64,000 bases of DNA from assembly GCF_006385555.1 (NCBI RefSeq), contig NZ_CP041036.1, forward strand, positions 1,550,001 to 1,614,000, written 5' to 3'. How positions within the stretch are numbered: position 1 is the stretch's first letter; every line of letters starts with the position of its first letter. The notes beneath the pieces were generated by a model. It worked only from the letters and a program-made list of their open reading frames with translations. It searched no databases and was not told the origin of the DNA. A program made the position numbers and the translations under genes. This DNA is from Shewanella polaris (GTDB lineage: Bacteria > Pseudomonadota > Gammaproteobacteria > Enterobacterales > Shewanellaceae). Of the stretch, positions 47,355 through 57,866 are shown piece after piece.

Positions 47355-48263
47355 ATGAAAGGTTTTTTACAACTAGTCCCCAATTTAACATTCGGTGATG
47401 ATGTTTGCCGGTTATTCCATGGTCGTGGTGGTTTATATGTGGGCGATGAACACCTGTGTTTAGATTGGTATAAGCCAGTATTATTGCTCACCAGTTTTAA
47501 GATGCTCGAAACCGAGCAACTGGATGAATTAGTGATTGCAATAAAGGCACTTTGGCTGCAACAACGCCCAAATGAGCCTCTCAATTTAGTCTACCAATAT
47601 CGTCAAGGTGGGCAAACATTCAGTGAGTTATTGTTCGGCGAAGTGCCTGAACCGCATATCGTCAGCGAAAATGGTGCACGTTTTATAGTGCATTTATTAC
47701 GCGGACAAAACCACGGTTTATTTTTAGATATGGCTAATGGTCGAGCATGGGTAAAGCAACATGCAAAGCATAAAAAAGTGCTTAACCTATTTGCTTATAC
47801 ATGTGGCTTTTCTGTGGTTGCTTTACAAGGCGGTGCTGATGAAGTAGTCAACATGGACATGAGTAAAGGTGCGTTAAGCATTGGTAAGCAAAACCATGTA
47901 TTAAATGACTTGCCCGCAGGAGCTCGTTATTTAGGTCACGATATTTTCAAATCTTGGGGTAAGCTAACCAAGCTTGGACCTTATGACTTGATTGTGGCTG
48001 ATCCACCCAGTAATCAGCGCGGCAGCTTTGTTGCGACTAAAGATTATGAGCGTTTATTGAAACGTCTACCTGACTTGCTTGCTCCTCAAGGTGAAGTGTT
48101 GCTGTGCTTAAATGCTCCAGAGCTTGGTTGTGATTTTTTAATGCAACAAGTTGCGAGCACTGCTCCACAATTAACTTATATAGAGCGAATTGCCAATCCG
48201 TCAGTTTTTGCTGATGTTGATGAGCAAAAATCGTTAAAGGTATTGCGTTACCGCTTAAGCTAA
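47355..48263 (+). CDS. RlmI/RlmK-like SAM-dependent methyltransferase
   Basis: A 302-residue Rossmann-fold methyltransferase related to the 23S rRNA m5C/m7G enzymes RlmI and RlmK. The SAM-binding motif VLNLFAYTCGFSVVALQGGADEVVNMDMS (motif I and acidic loop) and the catalytic-site DLIVADPPSNQRGSF are visible, together with GLFLDMANGRAWV typical of this group. There is no PUA domain, so it is shorter than RlmI. The substrate is probably RNA but is not proven. It starts 31 bases after the AI-2E gene and probably shares its transcript. Confidence 0.85.
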   Translation: MKGFLQLVPNLTFGDDVCRLFHGRGGLYVGDEHLCLDWYKPVLLLTSFKMLETEQLDELVIAIKALWLQQRPNEPLNLVYQYRQGGQTFSELLFGEVPEPHIVSENGARFIVHLLRGQNHGLFLDMANGRAWVKQHAKHKKVLNLFAYTCGFSVVALQGGADEVVNMDMSKGALSIGKQNHVLNDLPAGARYLGHDIFKSWGKLTKLGPYDLIVADPPSNQRGSFVATKDYERLLKRLPDLLAPQGEVLLCLNAPELGCDFLMQQVASTAPQLTYIERIANPSVFADVDEQKSLKVLRYRLS

Positions 48264-48281
48264 TTTATGAGTGTTTTACAT

Positions 48282-48314
48282 AAAACCGATAGTCAATGGC
48301 TGTCGGTTTTTTTT
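48282..48314 (+). terminator. Rho-independent terminator after the methyltransferase gene
   Basis: Stem AAAACCGATAG / CTGTCGGTTTT (one G-T pair), 7-base loop, then a T-run, 18 bases past the stop. Confidence 0.9.
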
Positions 48315-48415
48315 GTGGTAATAAAAATACTATCGTTTAATTTCGCTTAACAATTAATCAACATGAGTTTTGGGCAAGTTAACTTTTTGTGACTTATACT
48401 TTATGTTAGCAAAGG

Positions 48416-48429
48416 GTGATATTTATCAA
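48416..48429 (+). promoter_or_regulatory. FNR/EtrA-like box upstream of napE (distal)
   Basis: GTGATATTTATCAA matches TTGATNNNNATCAA at all but the first base. It lies about 226 bases before the napE start. Confidence 0.55.
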
Positions 48430-48507
48430 GAAATCGTTAAATATTCCTTTATTTAATCGATATTTAAGCTTGTAAATCATGATCTAGCTAATGATTTATT
48501 TAAATTG

Positions 48508-48521
48508 ATGATCTAGATCAT
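48508..48521 (+). promoter_or_regulatory. FNR/EtrA-like box upstream of napE (proximal)
   Basis: ATGATCTAGATCAT is a perfect palindrome and matches TTGATNNNNATCAA except for the outermost bases. A degenerate sister copy (ATGATCTAGCTAAT) is at 48479-48492. It lies about 134 bases before the napE start, suitable for anaerobic activation of nap. A CRP-family regulator other than FNR cannot be excluded. Confidence 0.6.
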
Positions 48522-48654
48522 ATTAACCTAGGTTTACCAATTTGTGAGTATATAGTTTGTCACTGGTTTAAAGATAAAATTCTTACGAATCTTAATGAAA
48601 GAAGCAATGAAGTGATGATGATTCGTTGTTTTTCCATCCACTCTTGGAGGATCC

Positions 48655-48813
48655 ATGAGTAATGAAATCAAAAGCGAAAAGGGTTTAGAGTTAAAAATTT
48701 TTATTTTTTTAACCGTTTTTTTAGCCCCGATTTTATCTGTGTTACTGGTTAGCGCACTGGGTTTTACCATCTGGTTTAGCCAAATTTTAACTGGGCCACC
48801 AGGCGCAGGTTAA
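48655..48813 (+). CDS. napE: Periplasmic nitrate reductase accessory membrane protein NapE
   Basis: A 52-residue protein with one membrane helix (about residues 14-42, IFIFLTVFLAPILSVLLVSALGF). It starts MSNEIKSEKGLELK and ends TGPPGAG, which is the usual NapE pattern. The ATG has a strong GGAGG at 48646-48650. NapE is found with Nap operons; its role is unclear. It is the first gene of napEDABC and lies 34 bases before napD. Confidence 0.9.
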   Translation: MSNEIKSEKGLELKIFIFLTVFLAPILSVLLVSALGFTIWFSQILTGPPGAG

Positions 48814-48847
48814 CCTAATAATAAAATAAATAATGCGAGAGTGATGT

Positions 48848-49105
48848 ATGAGCAATGAACTTCACGTAACCAGCCTGATTGTCCAAGTACACCCTGAGAA
48901 AATGGCTGAAGTAAGACAACAAATTATGGCCATCAAAAATGCTGAGCTGTCAGCGAATAACGACGTTAAGTTAGTTGTTGTTTTAGAAGGTACCAGTCAA
49001 CGATCTTTGATGGATGATATCTCAACAATTAACGGCATTCCGGGTGTGTTGACTGCCACCATGGTTTATCACCAAAGCGAAGATCTTGAAGAAGGTGAAG
49101 TATGA
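48848..49105 (+). CDS. napD: Nitrate reductase maturation chaperone NapD
   Basis: An 85-residue ferredoxin-fold chaperone that binds the Tat signal of NapA and delays its export until the cofactor is inserted. The start [23 protein letters not shown] and the final strand [13 protein letters not shown] match NapD proteins. It overlaps napA by ATGA, in line with co-production of chaperone and client. Confidence 0.94.
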   Translation: MSNELHVTSLIVQVHPEKMAEVRQQIMAIKNAELSANNDVKLVVVLEGTSQRSLMDDISTINGIPGVLTATMVYHQSEDLEEGEV

Positions 49106-51597
49106 AAATGAATCGCCGCGATTTTATGAAAGCAAATGCCGCTATCGCAGCGGCAAGTGTTGCAGGTTTAGCACTACCTACAAGTGCAAGTAACCTGATC
49201 ACTAGCTCAGAACAAACTAAATTAGAATGGAACAAAGCCCCTTGTCGTTTTTGTGGTACAGGTTGTTCTGTGATGGTTGCCACCCGTGACGGTAAAGTGG
49301 TTGCAACCCATGGTGATGCAAAAAGTGAAGTTAACCGTGGTTTAAACTGCATTAAAGGTTATTTCCTTTCTAAAATTATGTACGGTCGCGATCGTCTGCA
49401 AACCCCTATGTTGCGTATGACTGATGGCAAATATGACAAACATGGTGAATTTACTCCTATTACTTGGGAGAAAGCATTCGACACTATGGCTGAACGCTGG
49501 AAAGCCACCATTAAAGCCAAAGGCCCAACTGCTGTTGGTATGTTTGGTTCTGGTCAGTGGACAGTGTGGGAAGGCTATGCTGCGGTTAAGTTAATGAAAG
49601 CTGGTTTTGGTTCAAATAACATCGATCCTAACGCTCGTCACTGTATGGCTTCTGCTGTAGGTGGCTTTATGCGTACTTTTGGTATTGATGAGCCAATGGG
49701 TTGTTATGACGATATGGAAGCGGCAGACGCGTTTGTGCTTTGGGGCTCAAACATGGCTGAAATGCACCCAATTTTGTGGACTCGTATAACCGACCGTCGG
49801 TTAAGTGCGCCACACGTTAAAGTTGCTGTGTTGTCTACCTTTGAAAATCGTTCATTCGACCTTGCCGATTTACCGATTGTATTCACGCCACAAACCGACT
49901 TGGCGATGCTTAACTTTATTGCTAATTACATTATTCAAAACGATAAAGTGAATAAAGATTTCGTTAAAAAACATGTTAATTTCCGCAAGGGAACGACCGA
50001 CATTGGTTATGGTTTACGTCCAACACACCCATTAGAAATGAAAGCTAAAAACGTCGATACCGCTGGCGATTCTACACCAATGGACTTTGACGAATTTGCT
50101 AAATTTGTTGCAGATTATGATGTTGAATCAGTCAGTAAGTTGTCTGGTGTTCCTGAACATAAGTTAATTGAACTGGCTGAGTTATATGCTGATCCAGATC
50201 GTAAAGTCACATCATTCTGGACCATGGGCTTTAACCAACATACCCGTGGTGTGTGGTGTAACAACTTAATTTATAACATTCACTTGCTAGTAGGTAAAAT
50301 CTCTACTCCAGGTAACAGCCCATTCTCACTAACAGGTCAACCATCGGCTTGTGGTACAGCACGTGAAGTGGGGACTTTCTCGCATCGTTTACCTGCGGAC
50401 ATGGTAGTGACTAACCCTGAACACAGAAAACATGCTGAAGAAATTTGGCATATTCCGAGTGGTATTATTCCGCCTAAGCCTGGCTACCATGCGGTTGAGC
50501 AAAGCCGTCGTTTAACCGATGGCGACTTAAATTGCTACTGGGTTCAAGTGAACAACAATATTCAAGCTGGCGCCAATATTAACGAAGAAGGCTTACCAGG
50601 TTACCGTAATCCTGAAAACTTCATTGTAGTGTCAGATGCTTATCCAACAGTAACCACCCAAGCCGCCGATTTGATTTTACCAACCGCAATGTGGGTCGAA
50701 AAAGAAGGTGCTTACGGTAATGCCGAGCGTCGTACTCAATTTTGGCATCAAATGGTTAAAGCGCCAGGTGAATCAAAGTCTGACTTATGGCAGTTAATGG
50801 AATTCTCTAAGCGATTCACAACTGACGAAGTTTGGCCTGCAGACGTATTAGCCGCTAATCCTTCATTTAAAGGTAAAACCTTATATGAAGTGCTATATCA
50901 AAATGGCAACGTTGAAAAATTCCCGCTAAGTGATGCTGATCCTAAGTACTTAAATGACGAAGCCAAACATTTTGGTTTTTATGTTCAAAAAGGCTTGTTC
51001 GAAGAATACGCTACCTTTGGTCGTGGTCATGGTCATGATTTAGCTGACTTCGATATGTATCACAAAGAACACGGTTTACGTTGGCCTGTGGTTAATGGCA
51101 AAGAAACCAAATGGCGTTTCCGTGAGGGGTCAGATCCATACGTTAAAGCCGGTAAAGACTATGAGTTTTATGGTAAGCCAGATGGTCGTGCGGTTATCTT
51201 TGCATTACCTTACGAGCCAGCTGCTGAGTCGCCAGATGAAGAATACGATATCTGGTTATCAACAGGTCGTGTACTTGAACATTGGCACTCTGGTTCAATG
51301 ACACAACGTGTCCCAGAACTTTATAAAGCCTTCCCAGATGCTGTGTGTTTTATGCACCCAGAAGATGCTAAAAAGCGTGGTTTACGTCGTGGTGATGAGA
51401 TTAGAGTGATTTCTCGTCGTGGTGAAATTAAAACTCGAGTGGAAACGCGTGGCCGCAATAAACCACCAGTAGGTTTAGTGTTTGTGCCTTGGTTTGATGC
51501 CAGCCAGCTCATTAATAAAGTGACGTTAGATGCGACAGATCCTTTGTCAAAACAAACAGACTTTAAAAAATGTGCCATTAAGATTGTTAAGGCTTAA
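49102..51597 (+). CDS. napA: Periplasmic nitrate reductase catalytic subunit NapA
   Basis: NapA is the molybdopterin-guanine-dinucleotide enzyme that reduces nitrate to nitrite in the periplasm. The 831-residue precursor starts with a twin-arginine signal ([20 protein letters not shown]). The [4Fe-4S] ligands are [10 protein letters not shown] and the Cys of LNCIKGY. The Mo-ligand Cys is in [11 protein letters not shown]. The C-terminal cofactor-binding domain ends [19 protein letters not shown]. The product is complete and matches E. coli in length (828). It is the central gene of napEDABC. Confidence 0.98.
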   Translation: MKMNRRDFMKANAAIAAASVAGLALPTSASNLITSSEQTKLEWNKAPCRFCGTGCSVMVATRDGKVVATHGDAKSEVNRGLNCIKGYFLSKIMYGRDRLQTPMLRMTDGKYDKHGEFTPITWEKAFDTMAERWKATIKAKGPTAVGMFGSGQWTVWEGYAAVKLMKAGFGSNNIDPNARHCMASAVGGFMRTFGIDEPMGCYDDMEAADAFVLWGSNMAEMHPILWTRITDRRLSAPHVKVAVLSTFENRSFDLADLPIVFTPQTDLAMLNFIANYIIQNDKVNKDFVKKHVNFRKGTTDIGYGLRPTHPLEMKAKNVDTAGDSTPMDFDEFAKFVADYDVESVSKLSGVPEHKLIELAELYADPDRKVTSFWTMGFNQHTRGVWCNNLIYNIHLLVGKISTPGNSPFSLTGQPSACGTAREVGTFSHRLPADMVVTNPEHRKHAEEIWHIPSGIIPPKPGYHAVEQSRRLTDGDLNCYWVQVNNNIQAGANINEEGLPGYRNPENFIVVSDAYPTVTTQAADLILPTAMWVEKEGAYGNAERRTQFWHQMVKAPGESKSDLWQLMEFSKRFTTDEVWPADVLAANPSFKGKTLYEVLYQNGNVEKFPLSDADPKYLNDEAKHFGFYVQKGLFEEYATFGRGHGHDLADFDMYHKEHGLRWPVVNGKETKWRFREGSDPYVKAGKDYEFYGKPDGRAVIFALPYEPAAESPDEEYDIWLSTGRVLEHWHSGSMTQRVPELYKAFPDAVCFMHPEDAKKRGLRRGDEIRVISRRGEIKTRVETRGRNKPPVGLVFVPWFDASQLINKVTLDATDPLSKQTDFKKCAIKIVKA

Positions 51598-51608
51598 GGA
51601 GACAGACC

Positions 51609-52082
51609 ATGAAAACAGGTAAATTATTATCGATTATCGCGTTATTGGGTTTCTCTGTAAGTGTAATGGCTACCAGTGTACCTGAAGACAAAATCGACAC
51701 ATTACGTTTAGCACCGATCAATGTAGAACCGACACCGCCTGCGATGCAAGCAGTGATCAATACCGATGTTAAACAGGTACGTAGTTATCCAATGCAGCCA
51801 CCGGTGATCCCACATAAGATTGATGGTTATCAGATTGATCTAAAGGCAAATAAGTGTCTTCAGTGCCATGCTCGTACTAGTACAGGCCATTCACAGGCTC
51901 CAATGGTGAGCGTGACTCACTATATGGATCGTGACAATAATTTCTTGGCTGAGTTATCACCACGTCGTTATTTCTGTACTCAATGTCATGCACCGCAATT
52001 AGATGCCAAATTACTAGTCGAAAATGACTTTGTCGATATAGATCATTTAATGAAGGCGAAAGCCGCAGTTAAGAAGCACTAG
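51609..52082 (+). CDS. napB: Periplasmic nitrate reductase diheme cytochrome subunit NapB
   Basis: A 157-residue precursor with a signal peptide ([21 protein letters not shown]) and two CXXCH heme sites (CLQCH and CTQCH). Extra His ligands appear in IPHKIDGY and [10 protein letters not shown]. It passes electrons from NapC to NapA. It lies 11 bases after napA and 8 before napC, so it belongs to the same operon. Confidence 0.96.
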   Translation: MKTGKLLSIIALLGFSVSVMATSVPEDKIDTLRLAPINVEPTPPAMQAVINTDVKQVRSYPMQPPVIPHKIDGYQIDLKANKCLQCHARTSTGHSQAPMVSVTHYMDRDNNFLAELSPRRYFCTQCHAPQLDAKLLVENDFVDIDHLMKAKAAVKKH

Positions 52083-52090
52083 GAGCAATT

Positions 52091-52690
52091 ATGTTTGCAA
52101 AACTGTTTGAGCAACTAAAGCTAGTGTGGAAAGTGCTGCGTCGTCCGAGTGTCCATTACAGTCTTGGCTTCTTAACCATTGGTGGTTTTATCGCTGGGAT
52201 TATTTTCTGGGGTGGTTTTAACACCGCCTTAGAACTTGGTAACAGTGAAAAATTCTGTATTAGTTGCCATGAAATGGAAAGTAACGTTTATCAAGAGTTA
52301 CAAAGTACGATTCACTTTACTAACCGCAGCGGAGTACGCGCAACGTGTTCAGATTGTCATGTACCACACAACTGGACCGATAAAATTGCCCGTAAAATGC
52401 AAGCGTCTAAGGAAGTGTGGGGCAAAATTTTTGGCACTATTAATACTCGCGAAAAGTTTGAAGCTAAGCGTCGCGAATTGGCTGAGCATGAATGGAAGCG
52501 TCTTAAATCCAATGATTCTCTAGAGTGTCGAAATTGTCATAACTTTGATTATATGGATTTCACTCGTCAGTCTACGCGTGCAGCACAAATGCATTCAACG
52601 TCTCTGGCTAGTGGAGATAAAACCTGTATCGACTGTCATAAAGGGATTGCACATCATTTACCTGATATGGCGGGTGTAGAAGGGTTCTAG
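52091..52690 (+). CDS. napC: Membrane-anchored tetraheme cytochrome NapC
   Basis: A 199-residue NapC/NirT-family quinol oxidase subunit. One N-terminal helix (about residues 23-43) anchors four CXXCH hemes in the periplasm (CISCH, CSDCH, CRNCH and CIDCH). The Met ligand segment CISCHEME is typical. NapC takes electrons from menaquinol and feeds NapB-NapA. Its presence instead of NapGH identifies this as a NapEDABC-type system. Confidence 0.96.
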   Translation: MFAKLFEQLKLVWKVLRRPSVHYSLGFLTIGGFIAGIIFWGGFNTALELGNSEKFCISCHEMESNVYQELQSTIHFTNRSGVRATCSDCHVPHNWTDKIARKMQASKEVWGKIFGTINTREKFEAKRRELAEHEWKRLKSNDSLECRNCHNFDYMDFTRQSTRAAQMHSTSLASGDKTCIDCHKGIAHHLPDMAGVEGF

Positions 52691-52715
52691 GCAATTTTAT
52701 ATTGTAAGCGTATAG

Positions 52716-52749
52716 AAAAGGCCAGCAAATTTGCTGGCCTTTTGTTTTT
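52716..52749 (+). terminator. Terminator of the nap operon
   Basis: Perfect hairpin AAAAGGCCAGCAAATTTGCTGGCCTTTT followed by GTTTTT, 25 bases past napC. It may also serve the convergent ddl gene, which ends 23 bases away. Confidence 0.92.
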
Positions 52750-52771
52750 ATGCATTTCGAATTGAAGCAGT

Positions 52772-53782
52772 TTAGGTTAAATCAACTTGTTGACCAATCA
52801 CATCAATTAAATACTCAGTGAAATCATGTCCATGGTTTTGCAACATCTTTGGGAACATTGAAATAGGTGTTAACCCAGGGAAGGTATTGATTTCATTCAA
52901 TAGGATTTCATTATCTTCGGTTAAAAAGAAATCGATACGCGATAAGTGACGTAACTTCATCCCTTTAAAGGCTTTTACCGCGTAATCACGGATCCGTTGA
53001 CTGATTTCAGGGCTAAGGTTATTAGCAACAACATCAGTACGGGCCTTACTATTTTTAGCATACTTTTCGTCAAACGAATAAAAGGTATTGCTGTCGCAAA
53101 TAATCTCACCTGGTAAGGTTGCTATCACTTCCCCTTGGTATTGGTAAACAGCCACTTCTAATTCACGCGCATGAATAGTTTGCTCAACCACCACATAAGG
53201 CGCATAACTAAAGGCATCTTTTAACACCTCAGCAATATTGGCCTTAACATCGACTTTATAACATCCCACAGATGAACCCTGTGAAGCAGCTTTAACAAAT
53301 ACCGAGCCCCAATTATCAAATGCGGCTTCAGTTTGCTTAATTGCATCATCATCAAGTTGGTGTAAAAAAATGTACGGTGTATTGGGTACACCTAAAGCGG
53401 AAAACCACATTTTTGCAGTGATTTTATTAAAGCAATTACTCGATGCTTCCGACTCACAACCAAAGTAGGGCAGTTGGATTAAGTTAAAGTAAGATTGGAT
53501 ATCACCAGTCTCACCAGGAAATCCATGAATACATGGAATAACATAATCAACAGGCCAAGTGGGTGTGCTGTCATCTTCAAAACGGATTTCACGACGATTG
53601 GTTAAATCGCACAATTTACCATCTTCTGTATGGTAGTGCCCGTGTTGATCAAGTACTAATTTAAGTATTGAAAATTTATCTGACTTTGCCAGTGATGACT
53701 CAAAAAAACGCGCAGACATCAACGAAATATCATGTTCTGCACTGCCTCCGCCGCACAATAACAGCAGATTAATTTTTGGCAT
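52772..53782 (-). CDS. ddl: D-alanine-D-alanine ligase
   Basis: Ddl joins two D-Ala for peptidoglycan precursor synthesis. The 336-residue ATP-grasp enzyme has the N-terminal [14 protein letters not shown], the serine loop [14 protein letters not shown] and the metal-binding end [22 protein letters not shown]. This gene is outside any division cluster, so it is a stand-alone Ddl of the DdlA type. A substitution [17 protein letters not shown] includes the family HG-GE motif. It is a single gene convergent with nap. Confidence 0.94.
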   Translation of the reverse strand: MPKINLLLLCGGGSAEHDISLMSARFFESSLAKSDKFSILKLVLDQHGHYHTEDGKLCDLTNRREIRFEDDSTPTWPVDYVIPCIHGFPGETGDIQSYFNLIQLPYFGCESEASSNCFNKITAKMWFSALGVPNTPYIFLHQLDDDAIKQTEAAFDNWGSVFVKAASQGSSVGCYKVDVKANIAEVLKDAFSYAPYVVVEQTIHARELEVAVYQYQGEVIATLPGEIICDSNTFYSFDEKYAKNSKARTDVVANNLSPEISQRIRDYAVKAFKGMKLRHLSRIDFFLTEDNEILLNEINTFPGLTPISMFPKMLQNHGHDFTEYLIDVIGQQVDLT

Positions 53783-54165
53783 GGTTGCTCCTGAAAGACC
53801 AATGAAATGAGCTAAATCGGATTATATTAGCCCTAAATAAGTAACGCTTATGATAAAGACCCATAGCCATGCAGTGCAAGTAAGAGTTAATAATATTTCA
53901 ACTATTTAGGCTTATTATCGAATGTAGTTCAATTAAATAACCTTAACGAGAGAATAAACAGTTATCACATCTCCATTACCTCCCGAAGCGATTGTATTAA
54001 TTGGCAATGTCATAAGCGTTAGCGGCTTTGTCTTGGTTAGTCACATCAGTTCTAAGCTGGCATAACATGCTTGGATAAGTTTGTTGGCGATGGGTTGTAT
54101 TTGTACACTGTCGTTTTGTTGTCGACAATCTCAGCGTTATCTTTTCTGCATCAGCCGTAAAAGAT
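53783..54165. other. Non-coding region between ddl and the receptor terminator
   Basis: About 380 bases without a supported gene. A 70-codon minus-strand open frame at 53997-54209 runs through the receptor terminator hairpin and has no recognisable protein features. I see no RNA gene or repeat. The ddl promoter must lie at the left end. Confidence 0.45.
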
Positions 54166-54202
54166 AAAAACCTCTTCTTATTTTCATAAAAAGAGGTTTT
54201 TT
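54166..54202 (-). terminator. Terminator of the siderophore receptor gene
   Basis: Read on the minus strand: AAAAAACCTCTT / AAGAGGTTTTT with a 13-base loop, followed by a T-run. It lies 130 bases beyond the receptor stop. Confidence 0.7.
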
Positions 54203-54331
54203 CAATCAATAATGTCAGCTATCGTGGTTAACCACATTGATTACAACAATTCAGTTATAAGCGCATTAACCTAGAATTCTTAAGCTTATGGCATCAATTT
54301 TAGTTTCTGCGGTATAGCATTTTTATATCAC

Positions 54332-56434
54332 TTAGAAGCGATAAGTTAAGTTTACTGAACCGTTCACTGGAGCACCGTAATAACCGATAGTGGCCAAGCT
54401 GTTAATGTACTTTTCGTCGGTGAGGTTATTAATGTTCGCTCTCAGGTTTAGGTCGTCAGAAATATTCCAACTTGCAAAAGCATTAACCACTAAATAAGCA
54501 TCTTGCTCTACATTATAATCAACATTTTTGGTTTTCGACTGCCATCTGCCGCCCAATCCAACGCTTAATTCTGGTAATTGTGGGATGGTATAATCCATCG
54601 AAAAGTTAACAACGTTTCGGGCTGCCCATTCATTTGCTTCAGCGCCGTTTTCATCTTCTACATCAAGCAGCGTATAAGCTAATACTGCATTGAGGTTGTC
54701 TGTTATGTGTCCTGTTACTTCAACTTCAAAGCCTTTGGATTCGACATTTGCACCTTCATAATAATAATTTCCGTTAGCATTGAGCCCTGCATAGCTTGCA
54801 AGGTTATTTTGCTCAGCGCTAAATAGTGCAAAGGTAGCCATTAAGTCATTATCAAGCCATAAGGTTTTAAGTCCTAGCTCGTAATTGACACCTTTAGTAG
54901 GGGCTAAAAAATATCCATCGTAATCATATTGTTCTTGGGGTTGGTAAATGTCTGAATAACTGAAATAGGTATTTATATCTTCTGTGATGCTATAAACCAC
55001 ACCTGCATAAGGACTAAATTCACTTTCATCGTTGTCAATATCAACGCCGCTATTCACACCCTCGCGGGTATATTTTATTGCATTAAAGCCAGCGACCACG
55101 AATAGGTCGTCATTAACGTTAATCTTAGTCGAACCATAAGCGCGTAGTAAGCTAACATCTATGTCAGAGTATTCAACTTTATCACCCCATTCAGGTTCAG
55201 GGATTGCATTGAGATCATAAGGGAAGGCTGGCGTCGGCCCAAATGCCGCAGTAGTTGCATAATCAAATGGGTATTGGTACATGTATTTTTTACTTTGAGA
55301 ACCGCTTAATCCCAAAGTCATCTCGTGATCGTTACCAAACAAGCTGTAATGACCTATCGTAGTAATATCTAAAATATCTGCAGAAAAGTCAGTGTCATAG
55401 CGACCAGGCCAACCACTTAAGCCTAAGCCCGTGTCTTTATCAATGGTTCCAGAAGCATAAAATAACTTATTTTCACCTTCCAAACCTTGATGGTTATAGG
55501 CAACTTTAAGATCCCAATCGTTAGGCAGTATGTAAGTATACTCAACAAACGCGGTTGTATTGATTGTGTCCCACATGGTCCACTCTTGCGTTGTGGTTGC
55601 GCTAGTATCCCATTCTGCTTGTGTTCCGTCAGTATAGTTAAATACTAATCCTCCCCAAGTGTTGCCATCAGTGTTTGCATCTTGGTAAGAAAAGCCGAAT
55701 GCTAGTGTTGAGTTATCTGTTAATTGACCATCAACGATAGCGTAAAGATAGCCACGATCATTTTCTAGACCATCTAGGTATGACTCTTTGTCTTCAGCTA
55801 CCGCAACAACTCTAGCAGCCCAGCTGCCACTTTCTGTCAACAGGGCAGAGTAATCAGCTTGTACGCGCTTAAAGTTATCTGAACCGTATGAAACGCCTAC
55901 TTCACCTTCATTTTCATTAGTTGGGCGTTTTCGTACATAATTAATGGTACCTGCGGAATTACCTATTCCGGTTAGTAGTCCGTTTGCTCCACGGATAACT
56001 TCAATTTTTTCATAGCCATAAGCTTCCATTGCACCCGTAACAATCCCCCAATCATTAGGCAAACCGACGCCATCAATTTGGGTGCTTTTAATTTCAAAAC
56101 CGCGAGAAGTGTATTGTGTTCGGTTGGTTTCCCATTCTTCAACATTAATACCAGTTGCAAGGCGAAGAACGTCATTAAGGTTATTGGCACCAAAATTAGT
56201 TATCTGTTCGTTTGTGACCACACTGATTGACTGAGGTGTTTCATCAATCTCCATAGTTAAGCCGGTAGCGCCTTGGCTAACTCGCTTATAACGAACACCC
56301 AATATTTGAATTTTTTCGATATTTTGATCATTGTTATCAGCATTTTGTTGTTCGGCTGCAAGGGCGAAGGGCTGCACTAAAAAGCCCATAGCCAAAACTA
56401 ATGATGAAAGTGCAAAGATGTGTTGAGGTTTCAT
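54332..56434 (-). CDS. TonB-dependent ferric siderophore receptor
   Basis: A 700-residue outer-membrane receptor. A signal peptide (cleavage near residue 26, LALAA-type) is followed by a possible TonB box (EKIQILGVRYKR). The plug domain is at about residues 60-170 (DETPQSISVVTNEQI, VEVIRGANGLL-type block, GTINYVRKRPT), then a 22-strand barrel ends in NLTYRF with the C-terminal Phe. The DVLRLATGINVEEWETNRTQY region resembles FhuE/FpvA-class siderophore receptors. The cognate siderophore is unknown and no siderophore synthesis gene is in the window. A strong Fur box lies upstream and a PepSY gene is divergent. Confidence 0.93.
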   Translation of the reverse strand: MKPQHIFALSSLVLAMGFLVQPFALAAEQQNADNNDQNIEKIQILGVRYKRVSQGATGLTMEIDETPQSISVVTNEQITNFGANNLNDVLRLATGINVEEWETNRTQYTSRGFEIKSTQIDGVGLPNDWGIVTGAMEAYGYEKIEVIRGANGLLTGIGNSAGTINYVRKRPTNENEGEVGVSYGSDNFKRVQADYSALLTESGSWAARVVAVAEDKESYLDGLENDRGYLYAIVDGQLTDNSTLAFGFSYQDANTDGNTWGGLVFNYTDGTQAEWDTSATTTQEWTMWDTINTTAFVEYTYILPNDWDLKVAYNHQGLEGENKLFYASGTIDKDTGLGLSGWPGRYDTDFSADILDITTIGHYSLFGNDHEMTLGLSGSQSKKYMYQYPFDYATTAAFGPTPAFPYDLNAIPEPEWGDKVEYSDIDVSLLRAYGSTKINVNDDLFVVAGFNAIKYTREGVNSGVDIDNDESEFSPYAGVVYSITEDINTYFSYSDIYQPQEQYDYDGYFLAPTKGVNYELGLKTLWLDNDLMATFALFSAEQNNLASYAGLNANGNYYYEGANVESKGFEVEVTGHITDNLNAVLAYTLLDVEDENGAEANEWAARNVVNFSMDYTIPQLPELSVGLGGRWQSKTKNVDYNVEQDAYLVVNAFASWNISDDLNLRANINNLTDEKYINSLATIGYYGAPVNGSVNLTYRF

Positions 56435-56514
56435 ATTTTGCCTTATCTGTGTCTTTTTTAACGATGAATAATATTAGCGACGAGCCATAACGCTTGTAAG
56501 TTGCCAATAGTATT

Positions 56515-56533
56515 GGTAATGATTCTCATTAGC
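56515..56533 (-). promoter_or_regulatory. Fur box of the siderophore receptor
   Basis: GGTAATGATTCTCATTAGC matches 15 of 19 bases of the Fur consensus GATAATGATAATCATTATC. It lies 81 bases upstream of the receptor start, so iron repression is expected. Confidence 0.75.
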
Positions 56534-56589
56534 AATTGTGAGCGGCGCAATATTGATGAAAATGCGAAGATAACCGCAAAATTTACAAT

Positions 56590-56604
56590 TGATAATAATT
56601 ATCA
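56590..56604 (+). promoter_or_regulatory. Fur box of the PepSY gene
   Basis: TGATAATAATTATCA is a perfect 7-1-7 palindrome matching the Fur motif TGATAATNATTATCA. It lies 69 bases before the chosen PepSY start. With the other Fur box 56 bases away, both divergent units should be iron regulated. Confidence 0.8.
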
Positions 56605-56672
56605 CTCAATAGTTATTGAGATTAGTTATCAATCGTATTAGCATGTGCGAGATATTCATCTCTATAAAGACA

Positions 56673-57866
56673 ATGGACAAATTTGGAAAACTGATGGCAA
56701 AACTTAGTAATCGATTTTGGTTTAAGCTTCATGGCTGGTTTTCATTACCCGTATGGATAATTTTTTGTTTTGTGTGCCTAACAGGGACCATTTCAGTGAT
56801 AAGTCACGAATTAACCTGGCTCACTAATCCTGAATCTCGTGCTAGTAATCCGCAACATTTGGCTGAAAAATCGATGTCAGAACTCGTTGACATTGTTCAG
56901 CAAGCGCACCCCACAGCAAGTATTACAACAGTGATGAGCTTTGAGTCTTATCTGGTCAATGCCGTTATTTTTAATGATAAAGATGTCCCGTTTGCGATTG
57001 CTTACGTCAACCAATACACAGGAAAAATTCAAGAAATTAATCTTGGCATGACTTTCACTAACTTTATGCGTTCCTTGCATGGTTGGTTGTTGTTTCCTTG
57101 GCATAGTAACTACAGCGTTGGTTATTATATTGTCTGTTGTATGGCCATTGTCATGCTGGGGGCGTTTATATCTGGGTTGGTTATTTATAAAAAGTTTTGG
57201 CGCGCTTTTACTCAGCCTAAATTACGTGTCACTCAAGGTAAAAAAACACTGCTTGCTGATTTACATCGTTTAGCTGGTGTGTGGTCTATGTGGTTTTTAA
57301 TGTTAATGAGCATTACTGGGTTGTGGTATTTGGCTCAAGCTATTATGTGGCACAATCACATAGACTTAGACCCCCATGCTCCCTTAATTGAAGCAAGCCA
57401 AGTGCCTACATCATTAAATGGTGTTCCCGTTAGGCCGTATACATTATCTAATGCGCTACAAGTGGCTGAAGAAAAGTTTCCTGACTTTAAAAGTACCTAC
57501 ATTATGCTTCCTGAGCACCAGCGAGATACATACAAAGTGTATGGTCAAGGTGATCATATTTTCTATGACCAATACGCTTATGGCGTGACGGTTAACCCAT
57601 GGAGCGGCAATATTGAAAGTGAAAGATCGCCGGCGAAAATGACGACGTTGCAAACGCTATCGCATATTGCTGACCCGTTACATTACGGCACAATAGGGGG
57701 GTTATGGACTAAAGTTATTTGGTTTATTTTCGGGATTTTTCTAACAGGTATGTCTATAACAGGATTTTTAATGTGGGGAAGTAGAACCGTAAAAGCTGCT
57801 AGAACTGACCTAGACGATACGTCGACAATTTATAACCCACCGCTAGTCGAGCAGGAAGGTAACTAA
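56673..57866 (+). CDS. PepSY-associated membrane protein (putative siderophore-iron reductase)
   Basis: A 397-residue inner-membrane protein of the PepSY_TM family with four membrane helices, near residues 22-45, 146-170, 200-225 and 345-370. Conserved His residues lie at helix ends (KLHGWFSLPVWI, SLHGWLLFPWH, DLHRLAGVWSMWF), as in heme-binding ferric-siderophore reductases. One or two periplasmic PepSY domains lie between. The start is uncertain: ATG 56673 (MDKFGKLMAKLSNRFWFKLH) is chosen, but 56694 (MAKLSNRF) is equally plausible and no strong binding site marks either. It is Fur-boxed and divergent from the siderophore receptor, which fits a role in iron release. Confidence 0.85.
   Translation: MDKFGKLMAKLSNRFWFKLHGWFSLPVWIIFCFVCLTGTISVISHELTWLTNPESRASNPQHLAEKSMSELVDIVQQAHPTASITTVMSFESYLVNAVIFNDKDVPFAIAYVNQYTGKIQEINLGMTFTNFMRSLHGWLLFPWHSNYSVGYYIVCCMAIVMLGAFISGLVIYKKFWRAFTQPKLRVTQGKKTLLADLHRLAGVWSMWFLMLMSITGLWYLAQAIMWHNHIDLDPHAPLIEASQVPTSLNGVPVRPYTLSNALQVAEEKFPDFKSTYIMLPEHQRDTYKVYGQGDHIFYDQYAYGVTVNPWSGNIESERSPAKMTTLQTLSHIADPLHYGTIGGLWTKVIWFIFGIFLTGMSITGFLMWGSRTVKAARTDLDDTSTIYNPPLVEQEGN

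Noticed and set aside
53997..54209. A 70-codon minus-strand open frame between ddl and the siderophore receptor
   Set aside because: It starts inside the receptor terminator hairpin, lacks a signal or known domain and has no clear binding site. I treat it as chance.
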